64,000 nt of DNA, from positions 1,404,001 to 1,468,000 of the forward strand of contig OZ037863.1 of NCBI GenBank assembly GCA_964035575.1, read 5' to 3'. The translations under genes were made by a program, and so were the position numbers. This DNA comes from Rhynchopus sp. YZ270_cl-10. Taxonomy: Eukaryota > Euglenozoa > Diplonemea > Diplonemida > Diplonemidae. The notes under the pieces are model-generated. The model had not been told where the DNA came from. It was given only the letters and a program-made list of their open reading frames with translations, and ran no database searches. Within the stretch, counting starts at the first letter, position 1. Each line of letters opens with the position of its first letter. Below are positions 23,060 to 34,310 of this stretch, one piece after another.

Positions 23060-23935
23060 GTTTTGAGCATCTGTGGTTACACCATATACACGTCTGTAAC
23101 CCCACATAGGACCATTACCATGGTTTCGTTAGCCCTTGTGGCATGCCCTCCTGCAGTTTCCTGCTCATCGGCGGCCTCTAGTCCGTGTGGACTTGGGCCA
23201 CTTGGGCCACCAGCTTCCGGAGGAGCGACGCTCACGTGCGACCGTCGGACCGGTCACTGCTCTGGGTGCCATGTGCTCTAGCCAATTCTTGACGAGGATG
23301 GGGGTGCAGACCGCCAAGTCCGGACGGTCGGAGGGAACCACACGTCAGTTCTCCTAAGCTCCTTGTGACTTGACTCGTGCCGGTGCTGGTGTCTACAAGC
23401 TTCAACCCCTTCTTGTGACCCACCGAGCACGCAGCCAACAGTGCGTCAAACCCTCAAGATCCTGTAGCACCGAGGGTGTGTGGCCCCAAGCGTCTGCGCC
23501 AGGACATACGCCGTCTGCCATCAAGCGGAGGGTGCTCCAATACTCCTCAGACACGAAGGAGCAATCACAGCGATCACGAACCACGCGATTGAGGCGGTTT
23601 CACAGGTGGTCAGCGGGAGGCTTCACAAAGCAACACCGCTTCCGGAGATGACCGGCTCCCCTCTTCCTCAACATGCACCAGAGCCCTATTTTTCACAAGC
23701 GGTCCCGAAACCTTAATGTTTGCGCAAGCCCTGGAGTCATCCGATGACGCAAGGCAAGTCACTCTCCCAAAGCGATGGCATTGGATGGCAGTATCCGAAG
23801 TCAGACCTCCGGGTAATATTGAATCCTTAATGGACGACTTCAATGTGATCGCTGCCTTCTCCCTCTACGCCCCACACTTCAAGAACACGGAGACTCGCAA
23901 GCTGCAAGTAATTTGAGTTTGTTTCTGCGAGCCGA
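23060..23935. other. Single-copy stretch without recognised gene
   Basis: Unlike its surroundings this part is balanced in base composition and not repeated elsewhere in the window. Frames of 60-95 codons overlap on both strands but none shows a domain, and start and stop positions do not suggest exons. Possibly an old captured segment inside the pogo-like element. Confidence 0.4.
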
Positions 23936-24574
23936 AACCGTTCATCTTCGGAGATATGTACAGTGTGCGCACTACTTTCCGCAGGAAGAACGGGCCCTTT
24001 TGGGCTCCGACCTCAGAGGCCGTTTTCGAGGACAGCTACAATGGGATATTTCGGTTTCCTCAATTTTTTATAAAAAAGCGAAAATCTGCCTATGTGCTTG
24101 AAAAATGCTGTGCATTTTTGGTAGAATTTTTTAAAAATTGCTATACTCCCCTATGACTGGACCCAACTCCCCTCACTCTTTTTTTGGTCAAAAATACCCC
24201 AAATTTTTCTACCTTTTTTTCCATTTTTTCCATTTTTGACCTTTTTAGACACCCTCCTTAAACGAAAATAAGATTTCATACGAAAGTTCATTTTTAGACG
24301 AAAATTTATTGTTCGAAAATAAGAGACACCACGGTATATCAATATCACATAGCTAGCAACACAGCGCCGCAGGCGCACGGTACGCTACCTTTACCCTTTT
24401 TAAAAAAGATTGCACCACCCCCTTTTTCTTCCACTTCTTCTGGCACAGCGAGCCAAATGCTCTGCACGGTGGGGTCGCATGACCACGGGGGGTCATCTAC
24501 AATCTCCAAAAGCCCATTTTTCTTGGGGGGGACCATGGTCCCCCCCGGTCCCCCTTGGCGGAAACCCTGAAGTA

Positions 24575-24985
24575 CCTGCCCTCCCCCGTGCATAAGTCCG
24601 ACGAAGTCCGGACTTATGCACGGGTAATGGGGGTCAAGAATAAAACATTACCTACTCCCGTCGGGGGGGAGTAGGTAATGTTTTATTCTTCACCACGCAC
24701 AAAATATCACGCGCAGAGAAACACTAGTTTTTTCACACAGCGCGTCCGTTGTTTGTTTTTTCTCAACGACACCTTTCATCAAATCCCCGGTATCACATAA
24801 TATTATGATACTGTCTTTCCATGGATACACATGAAAAGGAGTTCTGTGTTATTCAGAACTCGATAGGCGATTGAGCGTATCTAACAACAACCAAAACAAA
24901 AGAAAGTCCAAAGAAGAGAATAAAAAATGCAGGAAAAATAGACAACGGGAAAAACAAAAGAGATTTTGACAAAAAAAGGGACAAT
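24575..24985. repeat. Dispersed repeat with two perfect hairpins (partner 2276-2768)
   Basis: The two hairpins (about 24592-24637 and 24645-24700) and the later block CCATGGATACACATGAAAAG are shared with 2276-2768, with the order changed. It follows directly on the target duplication of the 12.4-kb element. Confidence 0.8.
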
Positions 24986-26141
24986 TAGGCTAGTTGACGC
25001 CACGGGTCGGTTTAGGAATTTTCTGGGAAATCCTGTTCCGTACCATCCCGTACCGCCCTCGAACGCTCCCAAATCCCCCCATACCGCCCCATACCCTCCC
25101 GTACCCTCCCATACCACTCCCATACCCTCCCATACCGTCCCGTACCGTCCCCCTAATCGGTGTGGGAGTTGCTCTCTTTTGCGTGCGAATTGTACACGAG
25201 AACTGCAAACCGGGCCGGTCTGGGTTTGAGGTATACGGAAAGGCCATAATTTGTGAATTTGCAGCTGGACGACGGCAAATTGACCCCACCACAGCGCGGA
25301 CAGATTCCGGAAATGCCAATCGCGGTATGTTTTGGGGCTGAAAAAATTTCACCTGAAAATTTTTTTCAGCAGCATTTTTTGGCCGAAAATGGGCCCCAGC
25401 TATTCGTGACTGGGCTCATATTTTCAAAAATTTAAGTGGTCAAAAAATTGTCCAATTTTCGACATCGACCCCACCACTTTCTGGACGGATTCCGGAAATG
25501 CCAAAAAACTGTTTTGGGTCACCCGTTTTTGGGGCCCCTGAGGCGATTTTATAAAAAACCCACAGGATCACCCTGTTCCCACAACTTTTTTGTCAACTTT
25601 TTTTCAGGAAAAACTTTTTTTTGCGCGCGCGCGCATTTTTTTTTTCAGAGTCAGCGAGCGGGAAACGAAAAAAAAGTCGAGCTACCCTAAGTGCATGCAC
25701 GACCCCCAAACCACTCCCAAACCTCCAAAAATCCTCCCATACCACTCCCATACTGTCCCATACCCTCCTCACAATCAAACTTGTTTGAGCAGCTTTGCTG
25801 CGGATTGGGGGGTTCGGATAAAAAGACATAAAAATAATAGCGACAATTCCTCTCACTTTTTGATATTTTCTACCACTTACTTACGGTAAGGTTGGAAGGG
25901 GACCGGGAATAAACAACACCTCCTTCATCAGGATTTTGCTTGTGTGTTTCTCCTCCCCCGTACGTTTTACTTCACATCGGGTTTGTTTTTGGTTATGGGG
26001 GGGGTAGGGGGGCTTTTTCTCTTCAACACATACTTGTTTGACTTTGAGCAAAGAATAAAGACTGGTCTTTTTATCTTTCCGGACCCCCCAAATCCTCCCA
26101 TACCCTCCCAAACCCGAATGTCCGTGACGTCAACTAGCCTA
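24986..26141. mobile_element. Inverted-repeat element with CCATACCCTCC arrays
   Basis: TAGGCTAGTTGACGCCACGG pairs with CCGTGACGTCAACTAGCCTA. The flanking octamers are GGGACAAT and CTGACAAT, which could be a decayed 8-bp duplication. Both arms have CCCATACC(A/C)TCC units (25060-25150, 25730-25770, 26090-26115); the core holds two GACCCCACCAC modules. No coding capacity seen. Confidence 0.65.
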
Positions 26142-26149
26142 CTGACAAT

Positions 26150-26860
26150 ATAATTGAAGCAATTTTATTACAAAGGAAAACGAATGGGTGCACAGGAGCT
26201 TGCACTACGCTGCTTCCTTTGCTGCGAGCTCTGATATACAGTGTCCTTCTGAACTAACGTTTTACTTATTTTACTTAAAGGTACACTGTCGTGAGAGCTG
26301 CGTGTTTCAAGTCAGCTTGATTTGTTGCGCATTATTTGACCACACCCCTCCAGGATTTCTCGCTAATTCAGGATCATTGATACGGCGGATGTCCGGACCC
26401 CTCTCCGTATTGGGGGGTGCAAAGGATTTGCCCCAATGTTAAGTGACCCAGAATATTAGTGACAAGCCTTACCCTCTTTTCTTTGCTTTCATCCATGGCT
26501 GGCATCGTACGTGGGTCAATTGAGCTGAATGCATAAAGTGATGATAAACAGCTATTCTTGATTTTATTTTATTTTGTACTATTAGTCTAAGCTGCGTTTA
26601 AGCGTGTTGCCATTACTCTGTTTTGTGCTGTACTTTCCTCCCCCCAGTGAGGCCAACAAAAAAAGAATACATCTCGGATATTTTCTGTTCTTCTGAAATT
26701 GAAAATACCGTTAAACTGTTGCTCCGACCCCCTGCGATGCACTGATCACGCTCCAAGGTACACTATCTCCAAAGGTTGGTAAGTTACTAACCACGAATGG
26801 GCTACTCTATATTTCTTTCAAACGGATAGGGATATTTCAGATTTTCGGGGGGTTTTTTTT
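26150..26860. repeat. Segmental duplication, copy 1 (partner 36515-36990)
   Basis: Blocks GGGTGCACAGGAGCTTGCAC, TTTGCTTTCATCCATGGCTG and CCAGTGAGGCCAACAAAAA occur in the same order in both copies, with small gaps. The copy near 36500 is joined to the 11205-like repeat; this one is not. No gene recognised. Confidence 0.75.
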
Positions 26861-27159
26861 AATAGGTCAAACGCAGTTGACAGGGGGAAATGCTAGGTCA
26901 CTCTAGCTGTTTTCACCCTCATCTGTGCTCCTCCCTTCTCACACATCACTTTCTGTACTTCAGGGCTTTCATTTTCTTGTCATTTTGGCTCTTTTGTAAA
27001 CATATCAGTTTTCAAAAAAAGGTGGAAGCGTACAACCAACAAGCCCTCCCCCTGTTTCGTTTCCCGTTTTTTCCTGTGTGGGTGAAGATAGTTATTGACA
27101 CCCGCAGTATTTTTTGGGGTTTTCGGGTTTTTGCTCCACTCATGTTTTGGCCTCACATG

Positions 27160-27880
27160 GGACCGCTCGAATCGATGTATTGACCTGAGAGATTACAAAA
27201 CAGGAGGCGAGGAGGGGTATGCGGGGCTTTTTTTGTGCCTTCAGGGTCTTTTTTATTTTTCAGCAACCCTGCCTCTTCTGTACTACTAAGGCACAGCCTT
27301 TGTCTTTCTTTTTGGGTGTGCGGGACTCTCCCCCTTGTCCTCAGGGTGCTAAACGTCCCTGCCCCTACTAAATGCAAGTTAAACCCTGGCAGGGTATAAA
27401 AATGCTGAGCCGTGGCTTCCCCATGCTATGACGGGTGCTCGCACGCGGAGCATGAAACAGCGACAACGGTCAGGCCAGGACTTCTGTTCTGCGACACCTT
27501 TGGCTTGGCATCGTACGTGGGTCAGTCTGCCTGCATCAATAACTTCAATTTTATTTCAATACCTGGGATGGCAACGTCAAGAACCAAGTCAACCCTTTTT
27601 CTCACGTTTCCCCCACGTCAAGCCCTTTTGGCGCAAGGCTCTCCAGTAAACGGCATGGTTCCCCTCCCTTTGTGTTCCACATTTTTGTCGATTACTCAAA
27701 TAACGCTTGCCCACGCAGGTTTCGGGTCGCTGGATTCGGATGCACTCAGTTGCTCTTGTGTCCCGTGGTGCCTCTGTGACGAGCCTTCCTATCACCACCA
27801 CGCACCATCCCTCGCAAGCGTATCACAACACTCCACACACAGTTTTGAACACCCTCCCCCCTCCACCTGATTTGGGCAAG
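27160..27880 (+). promoter_or_regulatory. Promoter region of gene C, TATA box at 27395-27401
   Basis: This 720-bp block is conserved with the upstream region of gene D (47060-47706), far more than neutral flanks would be. It contains CAGGGTATAAAAATGC with TATAAAA at 27395. Transcription would then start near 27425, leaving a leader of about 455 bases. The leader may be shortened by splicing: an acceptor-like CCACGCAG ends at 27719 and CACACAG at 27843. Genes A and B lack this block. Leader structure is inferred. Confidence 0.65.
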
Positions 27881-30729
27881 ATGAAAGTGTCGTTGCGGAA
27901 CCTGAACATCCTGCTTGCGCTGGTCTGCATTGTGATCACAGCCGTGGTGTGCATGGTGATGAGCATCACGAGTGCTGACTCTGCACTGTCCGACACAAAC
28001 ACGCTTGTTGAGAACACTGCTGACGAATGCTTTGGCACTGGGGACGCGTCCTTGCGGCGGGCGCTGGAGGACTACCTGACGTCTGTGCAGGAGGGAGCGT
28101 CGCAGATCATTGTCAACTTTCTTGACACACATCGTCTGCTGACAGAGAAGATTGTTGCTGAGATGGGTGCATTCCCTCCACACGTGTCTGAGTCGTGGGC
28201 TTTCTTACGTGACAAGCGTTCCGCACTGGTGAATGAGTACCGTATTTTCAACAAGATTGGGATGACTGGTGTCGGTGTCATTGGGCGCAAGGGTCAGGCT
28301 TGTCTCATTTACGAAGACTGGCGCACGATCTCGAACCCTCCCGATGGCTACCACCACCACTATATGGGTAACAACAACGGCAGCGACTATGACGCTGAGG
28401 CAGGTGCACCAACAGAGGAGCGCACTATCATCGGCACTGTTGACCCGTTCACAGGTGAGTTTCGTGCACCTGAGAACTCGACCTACAGATCAACGGACGG
28501 AACACATCAACCCGGGTGCGCGCACGACTCCATCGCTTTCGACACGAACGGTGCACAGCCTTCGCCTCGCTGCAACATTTGGGGCTACGACCAACGCCAA
28601 GGTATCTACGGGCTCTCTGCATTCTCAGGTGTGCGTGGTGAGGCTGGCGTGCGGTGGTCTCACCTCTTCGAAACCCCACCCTACATTGTACTGTTCATGT
28701 TCGGCACGTGGTCACACGAGACAGCAAACGGTGTGCAACTCGGGTTTGTCTTCAACGGTCTTGACGTGCGTGCCATCTCACGTCAGCTTGCCCGAATCAA
28801 ACTTGGAAATGGAGGGCCCACGTCAAAGGGAAGGCTGTACACGTGTGCGAATAAGAACTGGATGTACGATGCGACGGGTATCCCATCCTTCGACCAGCAG
28901 CACTTTCTGACAGCAGTTTCGCACGGAGAGTATGTGTTTTTCATTGTTGAGTTTTTCCTGTTGTGGACTATGTTAAGTGTGGTCGATATTGTGCACATGT
29001 TGAGTCTTTTGCGGGGCTTGGTTGACATCTTGACATATACCATTGCTGACACATCATCTGCGTGATGATGTGTCCCTGCCTCTGCTTCAAACCACACACC
29101 ACTCAACAGAGCCACAGTCGTCATTGACCCATCAACAGAACACACTGTCCCACTGCACGCTGTGAACGCAACAGACGAGATCATCCGGTCCACCGCCCGA
29201 CACATTAATGCCACCAACGGGCGCTACGAGGCCATGGCGAACAAGACCATTCACGAATACATGATCTCCGTGAACGGGACTGAGGAGCAGTTCTTCTTGC
29301 GGTGTGTGCCCCACCCACCCCAACATACATCTTTCGGGCGACTTTGGCTCATTTCCACTTAAACACTCATCACACCACAACACACCACAGATGCCAAAGA
29401 ATCAACGACGGCTACGGTGTGGACTGGTGGCTGGTGATCACCCTTGACCGAGAGTACATGCTTGGCGCCATTGACCGGAGCACACTTGCTGCACAGGAGC
29501 GCATCCGTGACGAGGTTGACAGTGTGGACGAGGACCTTGTGCGTTCTCGCATCATCCTTGTTGTGACTGTTGTGGTGGCAAGTGTGCTGCTGATGCTGCT
29601 GGCACTGATGCTGGTCCTCCGCATTGTCGCACCTTTGGTACAGCTGCAGGAGGAGATGGCACGTGTGGCTGTGATGAACCTGTCGCAGGTGGACGAGACA
29701 CGTGCCATCAGCAACATCGAGGAGGTGGGACACATGCAGACGTCGTTCCTGCAGATGCTTCGCAACCTGAAGGAGTACCGCAACTACATGCCTGCCTCTG
29801 TGCTTGTTGATGATGTGTCGGACACGCAGAGCGGATCATGCGAAATATCTACAGTGGCGGATCGTCGCACATGCACAACAACTAGCCTCAGCGAGTCGTC
29901 GCGCCACTCTGGTGCAGTCAAGCACACGTTACTGATGACACAGAAGCTGGATCTGAAGAAGGTGGCCTTTTCGGTGGTCAACGTGTGTAACTTCTTCCAA
30001 AAGTCACGTGAGCATTCCAGTCGTGAGATGCAGTCATACCACACAGAATACCTGAGCACGGTGTTGGGCATCACACACGGATTCAACGGTGTGAACGACG
30101 GCTTCTTAGGCGACCGTGTCATGACGCACTGGAACGGTGCACGCCACTGCACCTCACCGAAGCTGCAGGCAGCAAAGTTCTCGCGTCGTGTGCACTCTGA
30201 CGAGGCATTGCTGAAACGGAAGTGGACACTCTCGATGGCCTTTGTGTTTGGAGAGGTGCGTTGCGGAAACATGGGCTGCCAGGGCATGAAGAAGTTCACC
30301 TTCCTTGGTGGGTGTGTACCGTGGCTGCATGTTCTCGAGAGATTCAACAAAGAGCACGGCACGACCATTCTGCACGATAACGTCATGAACCTTGCTGTTG
30401 ATAATTCCTTCTACTCGAAGACTGTTACCACTGTGTCGTACCCAAAGTTCCAGGAAACCTTAATCATCAGTGAGCTACGTGAGGAGATGACTGCCGATAA
30501 CGAGGAGTGGATGTATCAGCTAGAGAAGTGCGATTCTTCGAACCCCTACAAAGACTACAACACTGCCATGACACACCTCTTCGCAGCACAGTGGGACGAA
30601 TGTGAAGTTGCGGCACGCAAACTTCACAACGCTGACAGAGAAGGTTTGATGCAGCGCTGCAGCAGGGCAAAGACGGCGTGCGTGACTGAGTACAGGCCCC
30701 AAACTGTTATTCCTATTTTGAACCTTTGA
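27881..30729 (+). CDS. Gene C: Cache-HAMP receptor with degenerate class III cyclase domain
   Basis: Exons 27881-28929, 29110-29301 and 29391-30729 give 2580 bases and 859 residues; introns are 180 and 89 bp. The frame is also open upstream of the ATG, from 27707, but A and B lack that extension, so the start at MKVSLRNLN is preferred. Domain order and lost catalytic residues are as in gene A. It differs from A and B at the C-terminus, which ends KTACVTEYRPQTVIPILNL. The catalytic-homology region has HDNVMNLAVDNSFYSKTVTT. Exon 1 is almost the same as that of B. The gene follows a conserved TATA promoter region shared with D. Role by inference: membrane receptor whose intracellular cyclase-like module is regulatory rather than enzymatic. 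Confidence 0.88.
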
Positions 30730-31036
30730 GTGTCCTACCGCCTACCACAATGTGCTGCATTGAATTTATCATTTTGGTGACTTTAAGAGACATGAATTAT
30801 TGTTTCGTTATTTTAATTGCTCAACAGTGAACTTGAACTGAAGTTTTTGTACCACTTTTTAATTTTGCCAGCTTCGCCTGCCACGTCTCAAGAACAATGC
30901 TGGGCTTAGAGTCTTACTCTGTATTCAGTACGCATGATTTTCGTATTCATGTAGTAGTTTCTCAGGACAAGTTTCAGGGCGTAGCTACTTTCTGCTACTA
31001 TTTTTTTTTTTTTTGTTTTTTGTTTTTTTTTTTTTT

Positions 31037-31961
31037 TATATGACTAGTAAAAAACACTTTATCGTACAATCCGTCGTAAATCCGCGTAAAATAAAGTAGA
31101 CTTTATTTTACAGCTCACTATAGAGTTTTCTATGGAGCTGTAAAATAAAGTTTTACTCCGTAAAATGTACTTTATACCCCACAGAACAGACTGTTCCCCA
31201 CTTTTTTTTACCACCCACACATGCCGCGCACCACGAAAAAAATGCTGGAAATGGAGCTGTACGAAGATTATGGGTACTGGGTACTGGGTACTGGGTACTG
31301 GGTACTGGGTACTGGGTACTGGGTACTGGGTACTGGGTACTGGGTACTGGGTACTGGGTACTGGGTACTGGGTACTGGGTACTGGGTACTGGGTACTGGG
31401 TACTGGGTACTGGGTACTGGGTACTGGGTACTGGGTACTGGGTACTGGGTACTGGGTACTGGGTACTGGGTACTGGGTACTGGGTACTGGGTACTGGGTA
31501 CTGGGTACTGGGTACTGGGTACTGGGTACTGGGTACTGGGTACTGGGTACTGGGTACTGGGTACTGGGTACTGGGTACTGGGTACTGGGTACTGGGTACT
31601 GGGTACTGGGTACTGGGTACTGGGTACTGGGTACTGGGTACTGGGTACTGGGTACTGGGTACTGGGTACTGGGTACTGGGTACTGGGTACTGGGTACTGG
31701 GTACTGGGTACTGGGTACTGGGTACTGGGTACTGGGTACTGGGTACTGGGTACTGGGTACTGGGTACTGGGTACTGGGTACTGGGTACTGGGTACTGGGT
31801 ACTGGGTACTGGGTACTGGGTACTGGGTACTGGGTACTGGGTACTGGGTACTGGGTACTGGGTACTGGGTACTGGGTACTGGGTACTGGGTACTGGTCTC
31901 CACTTTATTTTACTCGGATTTACGACGGATTGCACGATATCGTGTTTTTTATCGTCATATA
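31037..31961. mobile_element. Inverted-repeat element carrying the GGGTACT minisatellite, copy 1
   Basis: TATATGACTAGTAAAAAACA and the following CAATCCGTCGTAAATCCG are inverted at the right end as CGGATTTACGACGGATTG and GTCATATA. Between lie an AAAATAAAGT palindrome, a segment ATGCTGGAAATGGAGCTGTA and the tandem array. A second copy is at 32134-35306. No clear target duplication because the left flank is poly(T). Confidence 0.75.
31272..31896 (+). repeat. GGGTACT minisatellite, about 89 units
   Basis: A practically perfect 7-bp tandem array. Since seven is not a multiple of three and the unit holds no stop in any frame, it opens long spurious frames on both strands (repeating GYWVLGT or PSTQYPV), which are not genes. 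Confidence 0.97.
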
Positions 31962-32002
31962 AAATTACGTATTAGTGAAAAATAAAGTAGCTTATTTTAC
32001 TT

Positions 32003-32089
32003 GCCATGCCCAATGTGCACTCGTGTATTTTTTTTCCCCTCGCCTTCGGCTCGGGGAAAAAATACACACTCGTGCACATTGGGCATGGC
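32003..32089. repeat. Long perfect hairpin (about 40-bp arms)
   Basis: GCCATGCCCAATGTGCAC and GTGCACATTGGGCATGGC form the base, and CCCCTCGCCTTCGGCTCGGGG the tip. A damaged copy is at 35347-35427, likewise directly after the right end of the minisatellite element. The tip is a strong GC stem with a short loop. Confidence 0.85.
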
Positions 32090-32252
32090 GCGTAAAATAA
32101 AGTCTACTTTATTTTACACTAATAAATAGTTATTATATGACTAGTAAAAAACACTTTATCGTACAATCCGTCGTAAATCCGCGTAAAACCCCCTCACAGC
32201 TATTGTTTACATATTTTTATGTAAATAGTATTCGTGCATGTAAATAATACAT

Positions 32253-33197
32253 CAGTCCTATTCGTGGTCATTTACCCCCCCCCCCCCCCTAAATTTACCC
32301 CCCCCCCCTTATTTTACCCCCTTTTTCAGAAAAAAACGGTTCAGGCCAAAATAACATGGTAATTTACCCCCCCCCCCCCCCCCCCTTATAATACCCTGTT
32401 GTGGCTGGTACTTTACCCCCCTGGGGGGGTAAAGTACCAGCCACCAGGTAATTTTTGGGTAATTATCGCCGCAACACGCCAGGTGGTGTTTTGTCACGAG
32501 TGACCTAAACCCACGAGCGAAGCGAGGGGGTTCAGGGAACGAGTGGCAAAACACCACCTGGCGTGTAATTATGGGGTAATAGTTTCACTTAGTGCAGCGC
32601 ATACCTGTTTTGTTTTATGGTTTGCTGGGAGGGGCTGATGTGTTCAGCGGGTCGTACATCCGGAGACTGTAGGACTCGTCTGATTTGAAGCTGGAGACAA
32701 GCTCGAAATGAGGAAAGGGGTAAAGTGCAAATAATCTTTCACCCTGTTTTACATCACGTGTGCAGGTAGATGGGTGCAGGTGGGTACGTTTGTGCTGCGT
32801 GGGCGATACGTTTGGGACACCTCACGGAATCTGAGGCAACACCGTGATCCCTGACCAGTCATGGTTCAGGCACGGGCAGAAAGATGATGTGGATGATGTG
32901 GATCCATGATGCATGACTGCTTGCGATGTCGCAAGGAAGTGAGGAATTTTTTTCAGATGACACATTTGTCATGAGAGCATGTGTCGTCACACTGTGTTGT
33001 GCAAAATTTTACCCCACCGTGTATGAAAAAGTCCCCCCTTCCCACCCAAAAACATGACCTAACCCATAACATGGTAATTTACCCCCCCCCCTTACCCCCT
33101 CATTTACCCCCCCCCCTTATTTTACCCCCTTATTTCCAAAATTTCCGGTTCACCGACCCAAAGGGGGGGGGGGGGTAAATGACCACGAATAGGACTG
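32253..33197. repeat. Inverted-repeat block with poly(C) arms
   Basis: CAGTCCTATTCGTGGTCATT followed by TACCCCCCC on the left is inverted at the right. The arms repeat AATTTACCCCCCC units; a hairpin with GGTACTTTACCCCCC arms is at 32407-32441 and one with ACACGCCAGGTGGTGTTTTG arms at 32473-32564. Flanks do not give a clear duplication. Confidence 0.65.
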
Positions 33198-33223
33198 ATG
33201 TAAATAATTTACATGTAAATACA

Positions 33224-34310
33224 TACAATGCAACGAGGCCGGGTACGCCTGAAAATACTCGTATCTGGAAAATATATCTGAGGCGTGCCTGAGGCGTCAC
33301 TGAGGCGTGCCTGAGGCGTACTCGGGATTAGTTACGTTTAAGTACGCCTCAGGCACGCCTGAGTATATATCAACGCATACTTGCGTTTCAGGCGCCTGGT
33401 GTGTATTTTTTCCCCGCAAAAAGGGCCTCTGATGCATTTCCGGAGCGATCTGAAAAAATTCCGGGGTCGGACAATTTTTTTAGCAAAAAATGCGTGACTT
33501 TAAGTTTGTACCAAAAATCAGGGGAAAGTATACCCGGTTTCATATTTCTGCTGATATATAAAATTATTATGCACAGGTCATCACGTTTCTAAGGCATGCC
33601 ATGTATTTCCTCCGCCCCCTGAAATGTGCTGAAATTAACTTTCGGTGTCCTGCTGAGAAAATTGCGGGGTCGCAAGATATTTTTAGTGTAAAAATATCAT
33701 GGTTACTGCTTACAGTAAACTGCCTCCTAAAAAGAGGCTTCGCAGAAGATGAGTCATACCTCGGTTATGTATAAAAAAGTCCTTTGGTCACCCCATAGTT
33801 GTACTAAAAATAGAGCTGTGGTCTGTGGATCAAGGAGGCCTGTGTAAAATTCTGGGATCTCGATGGGATCTCTCTAGTGTTAGAGGGTCCAGCCTTGTAT
33901 GAGCCTCTTCCGTCTTGCATCAAGTTGGGCCCCGAAGGGACCCAGTCGAAAAGCACCCCCGAAATTTGTTTCCAATGATTCTTGAATCAATGAAATACCC
34001 GAAGGTACCACCAAAATATATAGCACCAAAGCTCAGCGAACCCTTTTCATTTTTTCGACTCGCTCGGCCCACAGGCACATTTTTCATCGTGCGACCCCGC
34101 ATTTGAAAGATTTTGCTACCTCTGAATCGAAAACCACAAAATTTGGGGGAATACTTTTTTGTTCATGACCAAAATGCTGGTAAGAAATATAAATATACTC
34201 AGGCGTGCCTGAGGCGTACTTAAACGTAACTAATCCCGAGTACGCCTCAGGCACGCCTGAGTATTTATTTTCAGGCCTTGGCGAGGCCGACTCGGCCTCG
34301 TTGCATTGTA
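33224..34310. repeat. Inverted-repeat block with AGGCGTGCCTG arms
   Basis: ACAATGCAACGAGGCC at the left is inverted at the right as GGCCTCGTTGCATTGT. Inside each end are tandem GAGGCGTGCCT / AGGCACGCCTG units and a shared CGTTTAAGTACGCCTCAGG or its inverse. The core (33390-34190) has no recognised gene. Confidence 0.7.

Larger units (their letters stand above)
12537..24334. mobile_element. pogo/Tc1-like transposon, grown to 11.8 kb by nested insertions
   Basis: The ends are CCGTGGTGTCTCTTATTTTC at 12537 and GAAAATAAGAGACACCACGG ending at 24334, each flanked by TA. The inverted repeat continues loosely inward (GAAATCTTATTTTCG, TTCGTACGAAAG-like blocks). A related segment (TGTGCGAATATTAAT) lies next to the left end and upstream of the transposase gene on the other strand. 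It carries the DDE transposase at 14779-16143. Removing the recognised guest elements would leave only a few kb. Confidence 0.82.
12156..24569. mobile_element. Giant (12.4 kb) element with hAT-like ends, TSD AAGTA
   Basis: CAGGGTTTCCGCCAGG at 12156 and its inverted partner CTTGGCGGAAACCCTG ending at 24569 are each flanked by AAGTA (12151-12155, 24570-24574). The empty site, TTTAAAGTACCTGCCC, is present at 2265. The ends and the adjoining G-rich segment (GGATTTGGGG...GGGGGACC) match those of the element at 53258-57030, which also has a 5-bp duplication. No hAT transposase remains inside; the bulk is the pogo-like element and its guests. It probably started as a short non-autonomous element and grew by later insertions. 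Confidence 0.85.

Noticed and set aside
27707-27880. Longer N-terminus for genes C and D from the open frame upstream
   Set aside because: A and B have different DNA there, and acceptor-like sites in this part suggest a spliced leader.
31153-31985. Frames of 211-265 codons over the GGGTACT array
   Set aside because: The 7-bp unit contains no stop in any phase, so every frame stays open on both strands; there is no coding signal outside the array. The same holds at 34752-35319.
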